Positions 1-6,220 are shown, counted from the first letter of the stretch. The stretch is DNA of 10,536 nt from an uncultured Clostridia bacterium (GCA_946409885.1 CAMJYF010000030.1:1-10536), one strand, 5' to 3'. Notes: generated from the letters alone by a model not told the origin. A program made the numbers and translations.

Positions 1-62
1 TTTTGTAAGAATGAGATTCCTTATAATACAACGGAATACAGGAACGCCCGAAGGGATACTTT

Positions 63-83
63 CGACTTACGACTTGCGACTTG
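63..83. repeat. Short tandem repeat, 7 bp x 3
   Basis: Three head-to-tail copies of CGACTT(A/G) are seen: cgactta, cgacttg, cgacttg. They lie in the presumed leader of a minus-strand transcript that starts near 134 and runs off the left edge. No function can be read from them. Confidence 0.7.
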
Positions 84-140
84 AGCCAACAGCTCGACAA
101 ATCCTTTTTTGCGGCGTCAAAGCGCTTCTCCTCTGCCGCT

Positions 141-169
141 ATTATACAGCATCCAACCGGCCATAGCAA
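141..169 (-). promoter_or_regulatory. Sigma-A-type promoter firing off the left edge
   Basis: Read on the minus strand, TTGCTA (164-169) is followed by a 17-bp spacer and a consensus TATAAT (141-146), predicting a start near 134. The transcript would run leftward out of the window. No convincing start codon with a ribosome site is seen in 1-134, so the gene it serves is probably beyond the edge behind a leader of more than 130 nt. It is divergent from the small-RNA promoter at 298-326. Confidence 0.5.
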
Positions 170-290
170 GCGTTTTTTAGTGAATAAGAACAGTTGGGCG
201 ATTTGACACAACAAAATACGGCTATTTACAGAGGCAGCCGATCCTCATAGACTAATCAGATATCCGTTTTTTTATTAAAATTACCATAAA

Positions 291-304
291 TTGCCTCTTG
301 GCAA
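291..304. promoter_or_regulatory. Possible operator dyad over the -35 box
   Basis: The inverted repeat TTGCC-tctt-GGCAA overlaps the -35 element (298-303) of the plus-strand promoter, and a further GGCAA follows at 306-310. A dyad placed there could be a repressor site, but five-base arms are short and chance is possible. Confidence 0.25.
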
Positions 305-326
305 GGGCAAATGTTGGTGGTATAGT
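298..326 (+). promoter_or_regulatory. Strong promoter of the small-RNA unit
   Basis: TTGGCA (298-303), a spacer of exactly 17 bp, then TATAGT (321-326), with an extended -10 TGG directly before it (318-320). The expected start is near 333. No ribosome site or open frame follows, while a terminator does about 165 bp downstream, so the product is likely a noncoding RNA. Confidence 0.65.
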
Positions 327-332
327 ATAGGA

Positions 333-497
333 AAATACAAAATCTTGTTGTATTACATTACGCATAGCGAATTGAAACCAGCAACAAATGCCACCGTTGA
401 GTTATCATCGGTCCTACATCACGCAATAGCGAATTAACGCAAGGCCGTCCGCAGACGGTCAAAAAAAACGCCCGACGGTATCATCGGACGTTTTTCT
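333..497 (+). ncRNA. Candidate ~165-nt small RNA, tracrRNA-like
   Basis: What is seen: a strong promoter just upstream, no open frame, and a terminator at the end. In order the unit has a 7-bp hairpin (AATACAA 334-340 with TTGTATT 348-354), a 20-nt motif at 354-373, a diverged copy at 415-435, a 7-bp hairpin with one G-U pair (443-460, loop CGCA), and the terminator hairpin. What is known: tracrRNAs carry an anti-repeat followed by a nexus hairpin often starting AAGGC, then terminal hairpins. Here the second copy runs into TTAACGC and AAGGCCGTC (441-449), and the reverse complement of the first copy begins GTTTC, as many type II CRISPR repeats begin GTTT. Inference: this could be a long-form tracrRNA beside a cas promoter reading leftward. 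No cas gene or array is visible, so an unrelated small RNA is equally possible. Confidence 0.5.
354..435 (+). repeat. Two-copy ~20-bp direct repeat inside the small-RNA unit
   Basis: Copy 1 at 354-373 reads TACATTACGCATAGCGAATT. Copy 2 at 415-435 is the same except for one T-to-C change and one inserted A. The period is 61-62 bp. Copy 1 is followed by GAAAC (374-378), so it ends ATTGAAAC like the 3' handle of many CRISPR repeats; copy 2 is followed by AACGC. Each copy contains a small CGC/GCG hairpin. Two diverged copies are not enough to call an array. Confidence 0.6.
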
Positions 498-500
498 TTT
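461..500 (+). terminator. Terminator of the small-RNA unit, possibly bidirectional
   Basis: An A-tract (461-468) leads into AAAAACG, one mismatch and CCGA, an 8-nt loop, then TCGG, the mismatch and CGTTTTT (484-495), followed by CTTTT. Because A and T tracts flank the stem it could stop transcription in both directions. Confidence 0.6.
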
Positions 501-688
501 CTTGCCAATGCCGCCGGGCTTTCTGCGGCATCGCAGGCAACAGAATCAAACCACAAAACATGATACAATCAAGCCCGACAGGGCTTCCGAATTTCAACTT
601 TTCACTTTCATCTTTCCACTTTCTTGTCGTTCCAACAGCGCGTCAAACCTCAATCTGCCGCGCCGTTGTTCCGGTCGCAATGATCCGT
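498..688. other. Gene-free stretch with two hairpins
   Basis: No credible gene is seen. A perfect 7-bp hairpin (ATGCCGC 508-514 with GCGGCAT 525-531) is extended outward by TTGCC (502-506) pairing with GGCAA (536-540). A second hairpin is AAGCCC-GACA-GGGCTT (571-586). Neither has a following T-tract or a convincing promoter, so a structured RNA is possible but not supported further. Confidence 0.5.
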
Positions 689-732
689 AAAAAAGAAAAC
701 AGCCCCCTGCGCCGCGGCGGCGGTCAGGGGGC
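688..732 (-). terminator. Terminator of the TPR/zinc-ribbon gene
   Basis: On the minus strand GCCCCCTG (732-725) pairs perfectly with CAGGGGGC (709-702) across a 15-nt GC-rich loop. It is followed by a T-rich tail (TGTTTTCTTTTTT). It lies about 40 bp past the stop codon of the minus-strand gene at 771-1556. Confidence 0.8.
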
Positions 733-770
733 CTGATGATTGTTTGATTTTCGTGTCAACCGGGGCGCCG

Positions 771-1556
771 TCAGCTGCCGGCGGTAAAGCGATTGCCGCA
801 GAAGGGGCATTCCACCTCGCCGGTCAGGTCGGCGGCGGGAAACGAGAGGGTCTCGCCGCAGCCGGGGCAGGTCACCTCCGTGAACGCCTCTCCGGAAAGG
901 TCCGATTCGATCAGCTCCTCCTCCCCGCTGAACTCGCCGGAGATGTTGCCCCGCAGCCGGTCGATCTCGCCGAACAGCCCGGTGATCTCCTCATCCCGGC
1001 CCATACCGGCGGCAACGCGGTAGGCCTCGGCGTTATCCAGCAGGATCATGGCGCTGTCCCAAAAGAAATCGTCCGCGGCGGTCACGTCCTCCGCGTGCTC
1101 CAGCACCGCGCTGACCGCCCGTTTTGCCGTTTCGCCGGTCATTGCCGCGCACTCCCGCACAACGCTCTCCGCCGCCTCCGCGGCCTCTTTGGCCCGGCGG
1201 CCGTGTCTGCGCTCCCGCTTCCGATAGGCCTGCACCGCCTCATAGTGGCAGGAGGTGACGTCCACAACGGCGGAAAGCGCCTTGCGGCAGGCGGTAAAAT
1301 AGGCCTGTCCGGAACCGGACCGCTCCGCCAGCCGGGCGGCCAGCTCCTCCGCCGGCTGTGCCAGTAAAGCGATGCTGCGGTAGTCCGCGCCGTCCCGCAG
1401 CGCCCGCGCCACCGCCAGATAAAACGCGGCCACCGGCTGATCCGGCGACAGGGCCAGCGCCTGTTCAAAAAGCCCGGCGGCCTCCTCGTAGTTTTCCTCC
1501 TCCAGGGCCGTTTCCGCCCCGCGCAGCAGCTCTTCCGTCCGATCCTGTTGATCCAT
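771..1556 (-). CDS. TPR-repeat protein with C-terminal zinc ribbon, function unknown
   Basis: A 261-residue protein. Residues 9-50 form one clear tetratricopeptide-like helical pair (alternating Ala/Leu, NYEEAAGLFEQALALSP), a fold usually used for protein contacts. Residues 115-135 are rich in Arg, Lys, Ala and Glu and probably helical. The C-terminus has two CxxC pairs, C230-PG-C233 and C250-PF-C253, 17 residues apart, typical of a small zinc ribbon. No signal peptide or membrane segment is seen, so it is probably cytoplasmic. The ATG at 1556 is chosen over an upstream in-frame start (1607) because AAAGGAGA lies about 9 bases before it and the promoter -10 lies inside the longer reading. It is monocistronic and divergent from the lipoprotein gene. 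I do not recognise the specific family; the zinc ribbon might bind nucleic acid or protein. Confidence 0.8.
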   Translation of the reverse strand: MDQQDRTEELLRGAETALEEENYEEAAGLFEQALALSPDQPVAAFYLAVARALRDGADYRSIALLAQPAEELAARLAERSGSGQAYFTACRKALSAVVDVTSCHYEAVQAYRKRERRHGRRAKEAAEAAESVVRECAAMTGETAKRAVSAVLEHAEDVTAADDFFWDSAMILLDNAEAYRVAAGMGRDEEITGLFGEIDRLRGNISGEFSGEEELIESDLSGEAFTEVTCPGCGETLSFPAADLTGEVECPFCGNRFTAGS

Positions 1557-1586
1557 AGCGGCAGTCTCCTTTCTTTCGATAGGGCA

Positions 1587-1614
1587 ATTATACCATAACG
1601 CAGGCAAAAAACAA
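1587..1614 (-). promoter_or_regulatory. Promoter of the TPR/zinc-ribbon gene
   Basis: On the minus strand TTGTTT (1614-1609), a 16-bp spacer, and consensus TATAAT (1592-1587) preceded by the extended -10 TGG. The expected start near 1580 gives a leader of about 24 nt, which contains the ribosome site AAAGGAGA. Confidence 0.65.
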
Positions 1615-1643
1615 ATCTTTTTTGAGGTTTTTTTATCATATTC

Positions 1644-1672
1644 TTGACTTTTTTCCGGGAATGATGTAAAGT
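1644..1672 (+). promoter_or_regulatory. Probable promoter of the lipoprotein gene
   Basis: TTGACT (1644-1649), a 17-bp spacer, and TAAAGT (1667-1672). The -35 is near-consensus and the -10 is a partial match. The leader would be about 75 nt. It is divergent from the promoter at 1587-1614, so the 197-bp gap serves both genes. Confidence 0.45.
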
Positions 1673-1753
1673 AAGGGATGATATATGCCGACCTGTTTTG
1701 TCCGAGCCCTTTTTTCGGCGTATATTTGCTGAAAACTGAAGGGAGTTATTCAA

Positions 1754-2728
1754 ATGAAAAAGAACGCAGTAAGAATCCTTGCGCTGGCGCTGACGGCCGT
1801 TATGCTGATCGCCTGCGCTTCCTGCTCGCAGACGCTGCTGGTCCGCTTTGTGGATAAGGACGGCAACGACATCCAGCTGCCCGCCATCGGCGTGGGAGGC
1901 GGCGCCGCCGCTCCTGTGGCCGATACCCAGCCCGCAGCCCCCGCCACGCAGCCCGCCGCGCCTGCCGACACCCAGCCCGCCTCCGACGCGGCTCCCGCCG
2001 CCGATTCCGGTTCCGACGCCGCCGCGCCTGCCGACGCGGCTCCCGCCGCCGATACCGGCGCGCTGCCCACCGACAACGCGGGCATCCTGACCCTGTATAC
2101 CAAGCTGGTGGACGAGATGAAGGCCGCCAAGCCTGCCTACCGCCGCATCGAGTATCAGGAGCTGCCTGAGGAGCACAGAAACCTGGGCACCGTGGCCAAC
2201 GCGGTCATGGGCATCGCCAACGGCATGATCACCACCAAGGATAAGGCCGAGGCCGATCCCTCCATCCACAACCAGGGCGACGACCCCAACAACATCCCCA
2301 TCCGGGACAACCCCAAGGGTTGCCTGCTGACCGACGCCAGCAAGATCAAATCCGCCAGCTGCAAGGATAACGGCGACGGCACCGCCACCCTTGTCATCAC
2401 CCTGGTGGACGAAGACAACCCCAAGCCCGTGGAAGGCGGCGCCACTACTTCCCAGTACCACACCAGCGCCATGTTCTTCCCCATGGACCAGGCCGGTATT
2501 GACAACATCGTGGATAAGTTCAAGGCCGTCGTTACCATGAACTCCCTGGTGCTGACCTACACCGACTGCACCGTGACCTGCGTGTTCGACACCGCCACCC
2601 AGAAGATCAAGACCCTGACCTATGTGGAGCCCGTCGACATCAAGGTGGACGGCAAGGCCGTGTTCATCCCCATCAACGGCTCCGCCCGTCTGGTGGATAC
2701 CATGGAGATCACCGAGATCGCCTATTGA
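1754..2728 (+). CDS. Predicted lipoprotein with Ala/Pro-rich linker, function unknown
   Basis: A 324-residue protein. The N-terminus is a lipoprotein signal: two Lys, a hydrophobic run (residues 5-19), and lipobox LIAC with Cys21 as the likely lipidated residue, so the mature protein should sit on the outer face of the membrane. Residues about 51-104 are a low-complexity linker of Ala, Pro, Asp, Gln and Thr. The globular domain (about 108-324) has the segments DNPKGCLLTDASKIKSASC and NGDGTATLVITLVDEDNPKP and looks beta-rich. I do not recognise a named domain; similar exported proteins of unknown function occur in gut Clostridia. The ATG is chosen because GGGAG (1741-1745) lies 8 bases upstream. 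The gene is monocistronic: a strong terminator follows and citrate synthase has its own promoter. A structural or ligand-binding surface role is only a guess. Confidence 0.85.
   Translation: MKKNAVRILALALTAVMLIACASCSQTLLVRFVDKDGNDIQLPAIGVGGGAAAPVADTQPAAPATQPAAPADTQPASDAAPAADSGSDAAAPADAAPAADTGALPTDNAGILTLYTKLVDEMKAAKPAYRRIEYQELPEEHRNLGTVANAVMGIANGMITTKDKAEADPSIHNQGDDPNNIPIRDNPKGCLLTDASKIKSASCKDNGDGTATLVITLVDEDNPKPVEGGATTSQYHTSAMFFPMDQAGIDNIVDKFKAVVTMNSLVLTYTDCTVTCVFDTATQKIKTLTYVEPVDIKVDGKAVFIPINGSARLVDTMEITEIAY
1983..2053 (+). repeat. In-frame 23-bp direct repeat in the linker
   Basis: An identical 23-bp stretch, beginning CCGACGCGG and ending GCCGCCGAT, occurs at 1983-2005 and 2031-2053. The copies are 48 bp (16 codons) apart, so both encode DAAPAAD in the same frame. 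This is a likely hotspot for in-frame length change of the linker. Confidence 0.85.
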
Positions 2729-2753
2729 TCCGCCTGTCATCATAGAATCTTTC

Positions 2754-2793
2754 CCCGCCGCAGTGCCGCCGCTGGCATTGCGGCGGGTTTTTT
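2754..2793 (+). terminator. Intrinsic terminator of the lipoprotein gene
   Basis: A 14-bp stem with one G-U pair (CCCGCCGCAGTGCC 2754-2767 with GGCATTGCGGCGGG 2774-2787), a 6-nt loop, then six T (2788-2793). The stem starts 25 bp after the stop codon. Confidence 0.92.
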
Positions 2794-2805
2794 CACTTTT
2801 TTTTC

Positions 2806-2834
2806 TTGACTTGCCTCCCGTTTTATTATATAAT
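2806..2834 (+). promoter_or_regulatory. Citrate synthase promoter
   Basis: TTGACT (2806-2811), a 17-bp spacer, and perfect TATAAT (2829-2834). The predicted start near 2841 gives a leader of about 36 nt. The -35 begins only 12 bp after the T-tract of the preceding terminator. This is the best sigma-A promoter in the window. Confidence 0.85.
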
Positions 2835-2876
2835 TAATTTTCAAAAAGCAATTGATTATCGTTAGGAGAGCACGCT

Positions 2877-4250
2877 ATGGACGGCTCAATATTTGTTGAC
2901 AACAACGTATTTGGAGAGCTATCTCAGAAATTCATCAAAAACAACGCCATCAATCCGGCGGCGTTTGAAAAATACTCCGTCAAGCGGGGGCTGCGCAATC
3001 CGGACGGCACCGGCGTGATGGTGGGCCTTACCAAGATCTGCAACGTGGAGGGCTACTACATCGACGACGGTGAAAAGATCCCCAAGGAGGGCCGCCTGAT
3101 CTACCGGGGCGTGGACCTGTACGACTTTGTCAACGGCTGCACGACGGATAACCGCTTCGGCTATGAGGAGCTGGCCTTTCTGCTGATGTTCGGCGAGCTG
3201 CCCACTCAAAGCGAGCTGGATAACTTTTGCGGCCTGCTGGCCCTGAACCGGGAGCTTCCCTTTGATTTTGTGGAGGACGTGATCATGCGCGCCCCCTCCC
3301 CCAACATCATGAACAAGATGGGCAGCTCGGTGACGGCCCTGTACGCCTATGACCCCAACCCGGACGATATCTCCGTGGAAAACGTGCTGCGCCAGTCCAT
3401 CCAGCTGATCGCCCAGCTGCCCTCCATCATGTCCTACGCCTATCAGGTGAAGCGCCGTTACTTCTACCGCAAGAGCATGTACATCCATCCGGTCAAGCCC
3501 ACCCAGCGCACCGCGGAGGTGGTGCTGAACTCCATCCGGTCCAACCGGAAATTCACCGACAGCGAGGCAAAGCTGCTGGACCTGTGCCTGATCATCCACG
3601 CGGACCACGGCGGCGGCAACAACTCCACCTTTACCACCCGCTGCGTCACCTCCACCGGCACGGACACCTATTCCGCCATCGGCGCGGGCATCGGCTCGCT
3701 GAAGGGCTTCCGTCACGGCGGCGCCAACATCAAGGTGAGCGAGATGGTGCAGGACATTACGGAGAACGTGCGGGACATCACCGACGAGGACGAGGTCAGC
3801 GAATACCTGCGCAAGATCGTCCGCAAAGAGGCGGGCGACGGCAGCGGCCTGATCTACGGCATGGGCCACGCCATCTATACCCTCTCCGACCCCCGCGCGC
3901 GGCTGCTGAAGCAGCACGCCAAGCAGCTGGCGGAGGAAAAGGGCATGCTGGCCGAATGGCAGCTGCTGGATACCATCGAGCGCCGCGCCCCGCAGATCTT
4001 CTGCGAGGAAAAGAACCAGACCAAGCAGATCTGCGCCAACGTGGACCTGTATTCCGGCCTGGTGTACCGCACGCTGGGCATTCCGGAGGATCTGTACACC
4101 CCCATGTTCGCCATCGCGAGGGTGGCGGGCTGGTGCGCCCACCGGCTGGAGGAGCTGGCCACCTCCGCCAAGATCATGCGCCCCGCCTACAAGAGCCTTT
4201 CCAGGCATCAGGAGTATAAGATGCTGGCGGAAAGAGTGATGGAGAGCTGA
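2877..4250 (+). CDS. gltA: Citrate synthase
   Basis: A 457-residue cytoplasmic enzyme that condenses oxaloacetate and acetyl-CoA to citrate, feeding citrate into the 2-oxoglutarate/glutamate branch. The family active-site residues are in place: His244 in HADHGGGNNSTF, His280 in GFRHGGAN, His331 in YGMGHAIYTLSDPRAR and Asp390 in ANVDLYSG. The first motif (DHGGGN rather than DHELN) resembles the form in eukaryotic enzymes and some clostridial ones. The length is a little above the common bacterial ~370-430, because of an N-terminal extension of about 50 residues before VGLTKICNVEGYYIDDG. The ATG has AGGAG (2864-2868) eight bases upstream. It is transcribed alone from its own promoter. A 2-methylcitrate synthase activity cannot be excluded from sequence alone. 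Confidence 0.95.
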   Translation: MDGSIFVDNNVFGELSQKFIKNNAINPAAFEKYSVKRGLRNPDGTGVMVGLTKICNVEGYYIDDGEKIPKEGRLIYRGVDLYDFVNGCTTDNRFGYEELAFLLMFGELPTQSELDNFCGLLALNRELPFDFVEDVIMRAPSPNIMNKMGSSVTALYAYDPNPDDISVENVLRQSIQLIAQLPSIMSYAYQVKRRYFYRKSMYIHPVKPTQRTAEVVLNSIRSNRKFTDSEAKLLDLCLIIHADHGGGNNSTFTTRCVTSTGTDTYSAIGAGIGSLKGFRHGGANIKVSEMVQDITENVRDITDEDEVSEYLRKIVRKEAGDGSGLIYGMGHAIYTLSDPRARLLKQHAKQLAEEKGMLAEWQLLDTIERRAPQIFCEEKNQTKQICANVDLYSGLVYRTLGIPEDLYTPMFAIARVAGWCAHRLEELATSAKIMRPAYKSLSRHQEYKMLAERVMES

Positions 4251-4322
4251 GATACGAGAGCGGAGTGCGGAGATAACGCAGGCAGCACAGCGTATCACGC
4301 TGTCCAACCCGCCTTTTCAGCT

Positions 4323-4352
4323 TTGTTAAATCATTACAAATTATCCTATAAT
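4323..4352 (+). promoter_or_regulatory. Promoter of the membrane-protein gene, very short leader
   Basis: TTGTTA (4323-4328), an 18-bp spacer, and perfect TATAAT (4347-4352). The expected start near 4359 leaves only about 7 nt before the ATG at 4366, so translation would be nearly leaderless. It may also drive the genes downstream as far as ricT, since no clear internal promoter was found. Confidence 0.6.
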
Positions 4353-4365
4353 CCGGGTGATACAT

Positions 4366-5262
4366 ATGAAATTGAAAGGTACTTTTGAAAAACTCTCCCT
4401 GGCAAAGCTGGGGGTGATCGCGGCGGCGCTGACCGTGGTGATGCTGGCGCTGCGGTTTTATCAGCTGACGGCGCTGACCGACCCCGCCACGGGCTTTTTC
4501 ACCGACCACAAGAACGTGACGGTGCTGCCCTTTTACGTGCTGGCCGTGGGCGCGGTGCTGTGCCTGCTGCTGCTGGCCTGGCTGGCGGGCGGCGTGGGCA
4601 GCGGCAAGACCCGCGAACGGAGGGATCTGCCGCTGGGCGTCGCCTCGCTGGTGTTCGCCGTGCCGCTGGCAATGGCGTTTATTTCCGGCGCAAAGGAGAT
4701 CTCCGCCAACCTTGCCGCCTACTACCGGCTGAAGGACGCGGTGGAGGCCATGGGTGGCTACATCTCCGTGCTGGCGCCCCTGCTGGCGCTGCTGTCCGCC
4801 GTGGCCATGCTGCTGAACGGAATCTCCTTCCTCACCGGCAAATTCATCATCCCCAAGCTGAAGATATTGCTGCTCTGCCCCGCCCTGTGGGCCTTTTTCC
4901 TCACCATTGAATACTTCAAGATCACGGTCAGCTACGTCAAGGTCAGCCAGCTGATGCTGACGATCTTCGCGGACGCCTTCCTGATGATCTTCCTGTTTGA
5001 GTACGCCCGGCTCATCTCCGGCATCGGCATTCTGGACGCCATCCACGCCTTCTACGGCTCCGGCCTGGCGGCGGCGTTCCTGCTGCTTTCCGCCGAGCTG
5101 CCGAACCTGTACTTTCAGCTGTTCGCGCCGGAAAAGCTGGTGATCCACTGCCAGCTGCGCACGGTCAACCTGGCGGCCGCGCTGTTTGTGATCGCCGCCA
5201 TGCTCTACGCCGCCCGCAACGGCCTGCCCGCCCGGACGGAATCGCCGGAAGAAGCCGCGTAA
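4366..5262 (+). CDS. Polytopic membrane protein of unknown function, ~8 TM
   Basis: A 298-residue, strongly hydrophobic protein. About eight membrane segments can be read, near residues 15-33, 52-74, 88-106, 131-153, 165-181, 192-214, 224-242 and 265-283, with a short charged C-terminal tail (ARTESPEEAA). No transport, enzymatic or nucleotide-binding motif is recognised, and GSGK at about residue 80 lies in a short loop and is not a credible Walker A. The ATG at 4366 is preferred to an in-frame GTG at 4357 because only the ATG leaves any ribosome-binding room (GGGTGA just upstream); the GTG would start at or before the predicted mRNA start. It is followed 6 bp later by the AEC permease gene, suggesting cotranscription and perhaps a related membrane role. 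Confidence 0.75.
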   Translation: MKLKGTFEKLSLAKLGVIAAALTVVMLALRFYQLTALTDPATGFFTDHKNVTVLPFYVLAVGAVLCLLLLAWLAGGVGSGKTRERRDLPLGVASLVFAVPLAMAFISGAKEISANLAAYYRLKDAVEAMGGYISVLAPLLALLSAVAMLLNGISFLTGKFIIPKLKILLLCPALWAFFLTIEYFKITVSYVKVSQLMLTIFADAFLMIFLFEYARLISGIGILDAIHAFYGSGLAAAFLLLSAELPNLYFQLFAPEKLVIHCQLRTVNLAAALFVIAAMLYAARNGLPARTESPEEAA

Positions 5263-5268
5263 ACCGCC

Positions 5269-6213
5269 ATGGAGCTGTTCTGGCAGAACTGTCTGATCGC
5301 CGCCAGGCAGGTGGTCATCCTGTATATCATCGTCGCGGCGGGCTACGTCTGCGACAAAACCGGCGTATTCACCGAAAAGACGGCGCGGGCCTCCAACAAC
5401 CTGCTGTTTTACCTGATCACCCCCTGCGTGATCATCAACGCCTTTCTCACCACGGAATTTACCGCCGAAACCGCCAAAGGGCTGGCGATGGCGGGGGGCG
5501 GCGCGGCGCTGACCCATCTGGCCGGCATCGCCCTTTCCGTCCCCTTTTTCCGGGACGTGAACAAAAGCGACAACGCCATTTTCAAATTCGCCTGCGTGTA
5601 CGGCAACATGGGCTACATGGCGCTGCCGCTGGCCCAGGCGGTGCTGGGCAGCGAGGGCGTGTTCTACTGCTCCGCGGGCGTTATCATGTTTCAGGTGTTC
5701 TGCTTTACCCACGGCGTGTGGGTGATGAACCGGGGCAACGGGGGCGAAGCGAAATTCCGGGCCCGCAACCTGATCCTGAACCCGGGCGTGATCGCCGTGC
5801 TGATCGGCCTGCCCCTGTTTCTGCTGAAGCTGAACGTGCCGGAGATGATCGTGGAGCCCGTGCGGTTCATCGGCTCCATGAATACCCCGCTGGCCATGCT
5901 GATGCTGGGCACCTATATGTCCAACGCGGGGCTGAAAACCATTTTCAAAAACAGGGACCAGTATCTGGCCGCGGCGGTCAAGATCATCGCCGTGCCGCTG
6001 GTGATGCTGGGTCTGCTGAAGCTGACGGGCCTGATGAGCGGCGCCCTGCTGACAGCCTGCATCATTCAGGCCAGCGCCCCCAGCGCCAACAACACCGTCA
6101 TGTTCTCCGCCAAATACGGCCGGGATACGGGCGTGGCTTCCAAAACGGTGGCGTTCATCAGCTTTGCCTCCATATTGACCATGCCGGTGATGATCGCGCT
6201 GGCGCAGTATTGA
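5269..6213 (+). CDS. AEC-family (auxin efflux carrier-like) permease
   Basis: A 314-residue integral membrane protein of the AEC family (malonate/malate carrier and plant PIN-like transporters). Typical features are an N-terminal helix (QVVILYIIVAAGYVCDKTG), then NNLLFYLITPCVIINAFLT with the conserved Pro in the fourth position of ITPC. The middle has CVYGNMGYMALPLAQAVLG, and the C-terminal repeat ends LLTACIIQASAPSANNTVMFSAKYG. The AP-x-AN signature and about ten helices match the family's two five-helix halves. Bacterial members are annotated as organic-acid or uncharacterised permeases, and the substrate cannot be inferred here. The ribosome site is weak (GGAAG about 15 bases upstream), and the start is 6 bp after the preceding stop, so translational coupling is likely. 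Confidence 0.88.
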   Translation: MELFWQNCLIAARQVVILYIIVAAGYVCDKTGVFTEKTARASNNLLFYLITPCVIINAFLTTEFTAETAKGLAMAGGGAALTHLAGIALSVPFFRDVNKSDNAIFKFACVYGNMGYMALPLAQAVLGSEGVFYCSAGVIMFQVFCFTHGVWVMNRGNGGEAKFRARNLILNPGVIAVLIGLPLFLLKLNVPEMIVEPVRFIGSMNTPLAMLMLGTYMSNAGLKTIFKNRDQYLAAAVKIIAVPLVMLGLLKLTGLMSGALLTACIIQASAPSANNTVMFSAKYGRDTGVASKTVAFISFASILTMPVMIALAQY

Positions 6214-6220
6214 AAGATTG

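Noticed and set aside
67..120. 17-codon minus-strand reading frame starting TTG after AGGAG
   Set aside because: Too short, non-ATG and without recognisable leader-peptide features; probably chance in a leader.
354..435. CRISPR array
   Set aside because: Only two copies, differing by a substitution and an insertion and with different flanks. A third unit is absent on both sides, so it is reported as a repeat inside a small-RNA candidate.
502..690. 62-residue plus-strand open frame
   Set aside because: No ribosome site, protein-like composition absent, and it covers two hairpins and the edge of a terminator.
744..1367. Plus-strand frame antisense to the TPR/zinc-ribbon gene
   Set aside because: A high-GC shadow frame without ribosome site or domain; the minus-strand gene has a promoter, ribosome site, zinc ribbon and terminator.
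1139..2743. 534-residue minus-strand open frame
   Set aside because: Glycine/histidine-rich low-complexity translation that is the antisense of the lipoprotein gene and spans two opposite promoters.
4287..4303. Terminator after citrate synthase
   Set aside because: ACAGCG-TATCA-CGCTGT is only 6 bp and no T-tract follows directly, so read-through into the next gene cannot be excluded but a terminator is not supported.
2919..4307. 462-residue minus-strand frame
   Set aside because: Antisense shadow of citrate synthase, whose active-site motifs are unmistakable on the plus strand.
4174..5712. 512-residue minus-strand frame
   Set aside because: Antisense of two membrane-protein genes; composition rich in Gln, His and Gly, as expected of a shadow of hydrophobic high-GC codons.
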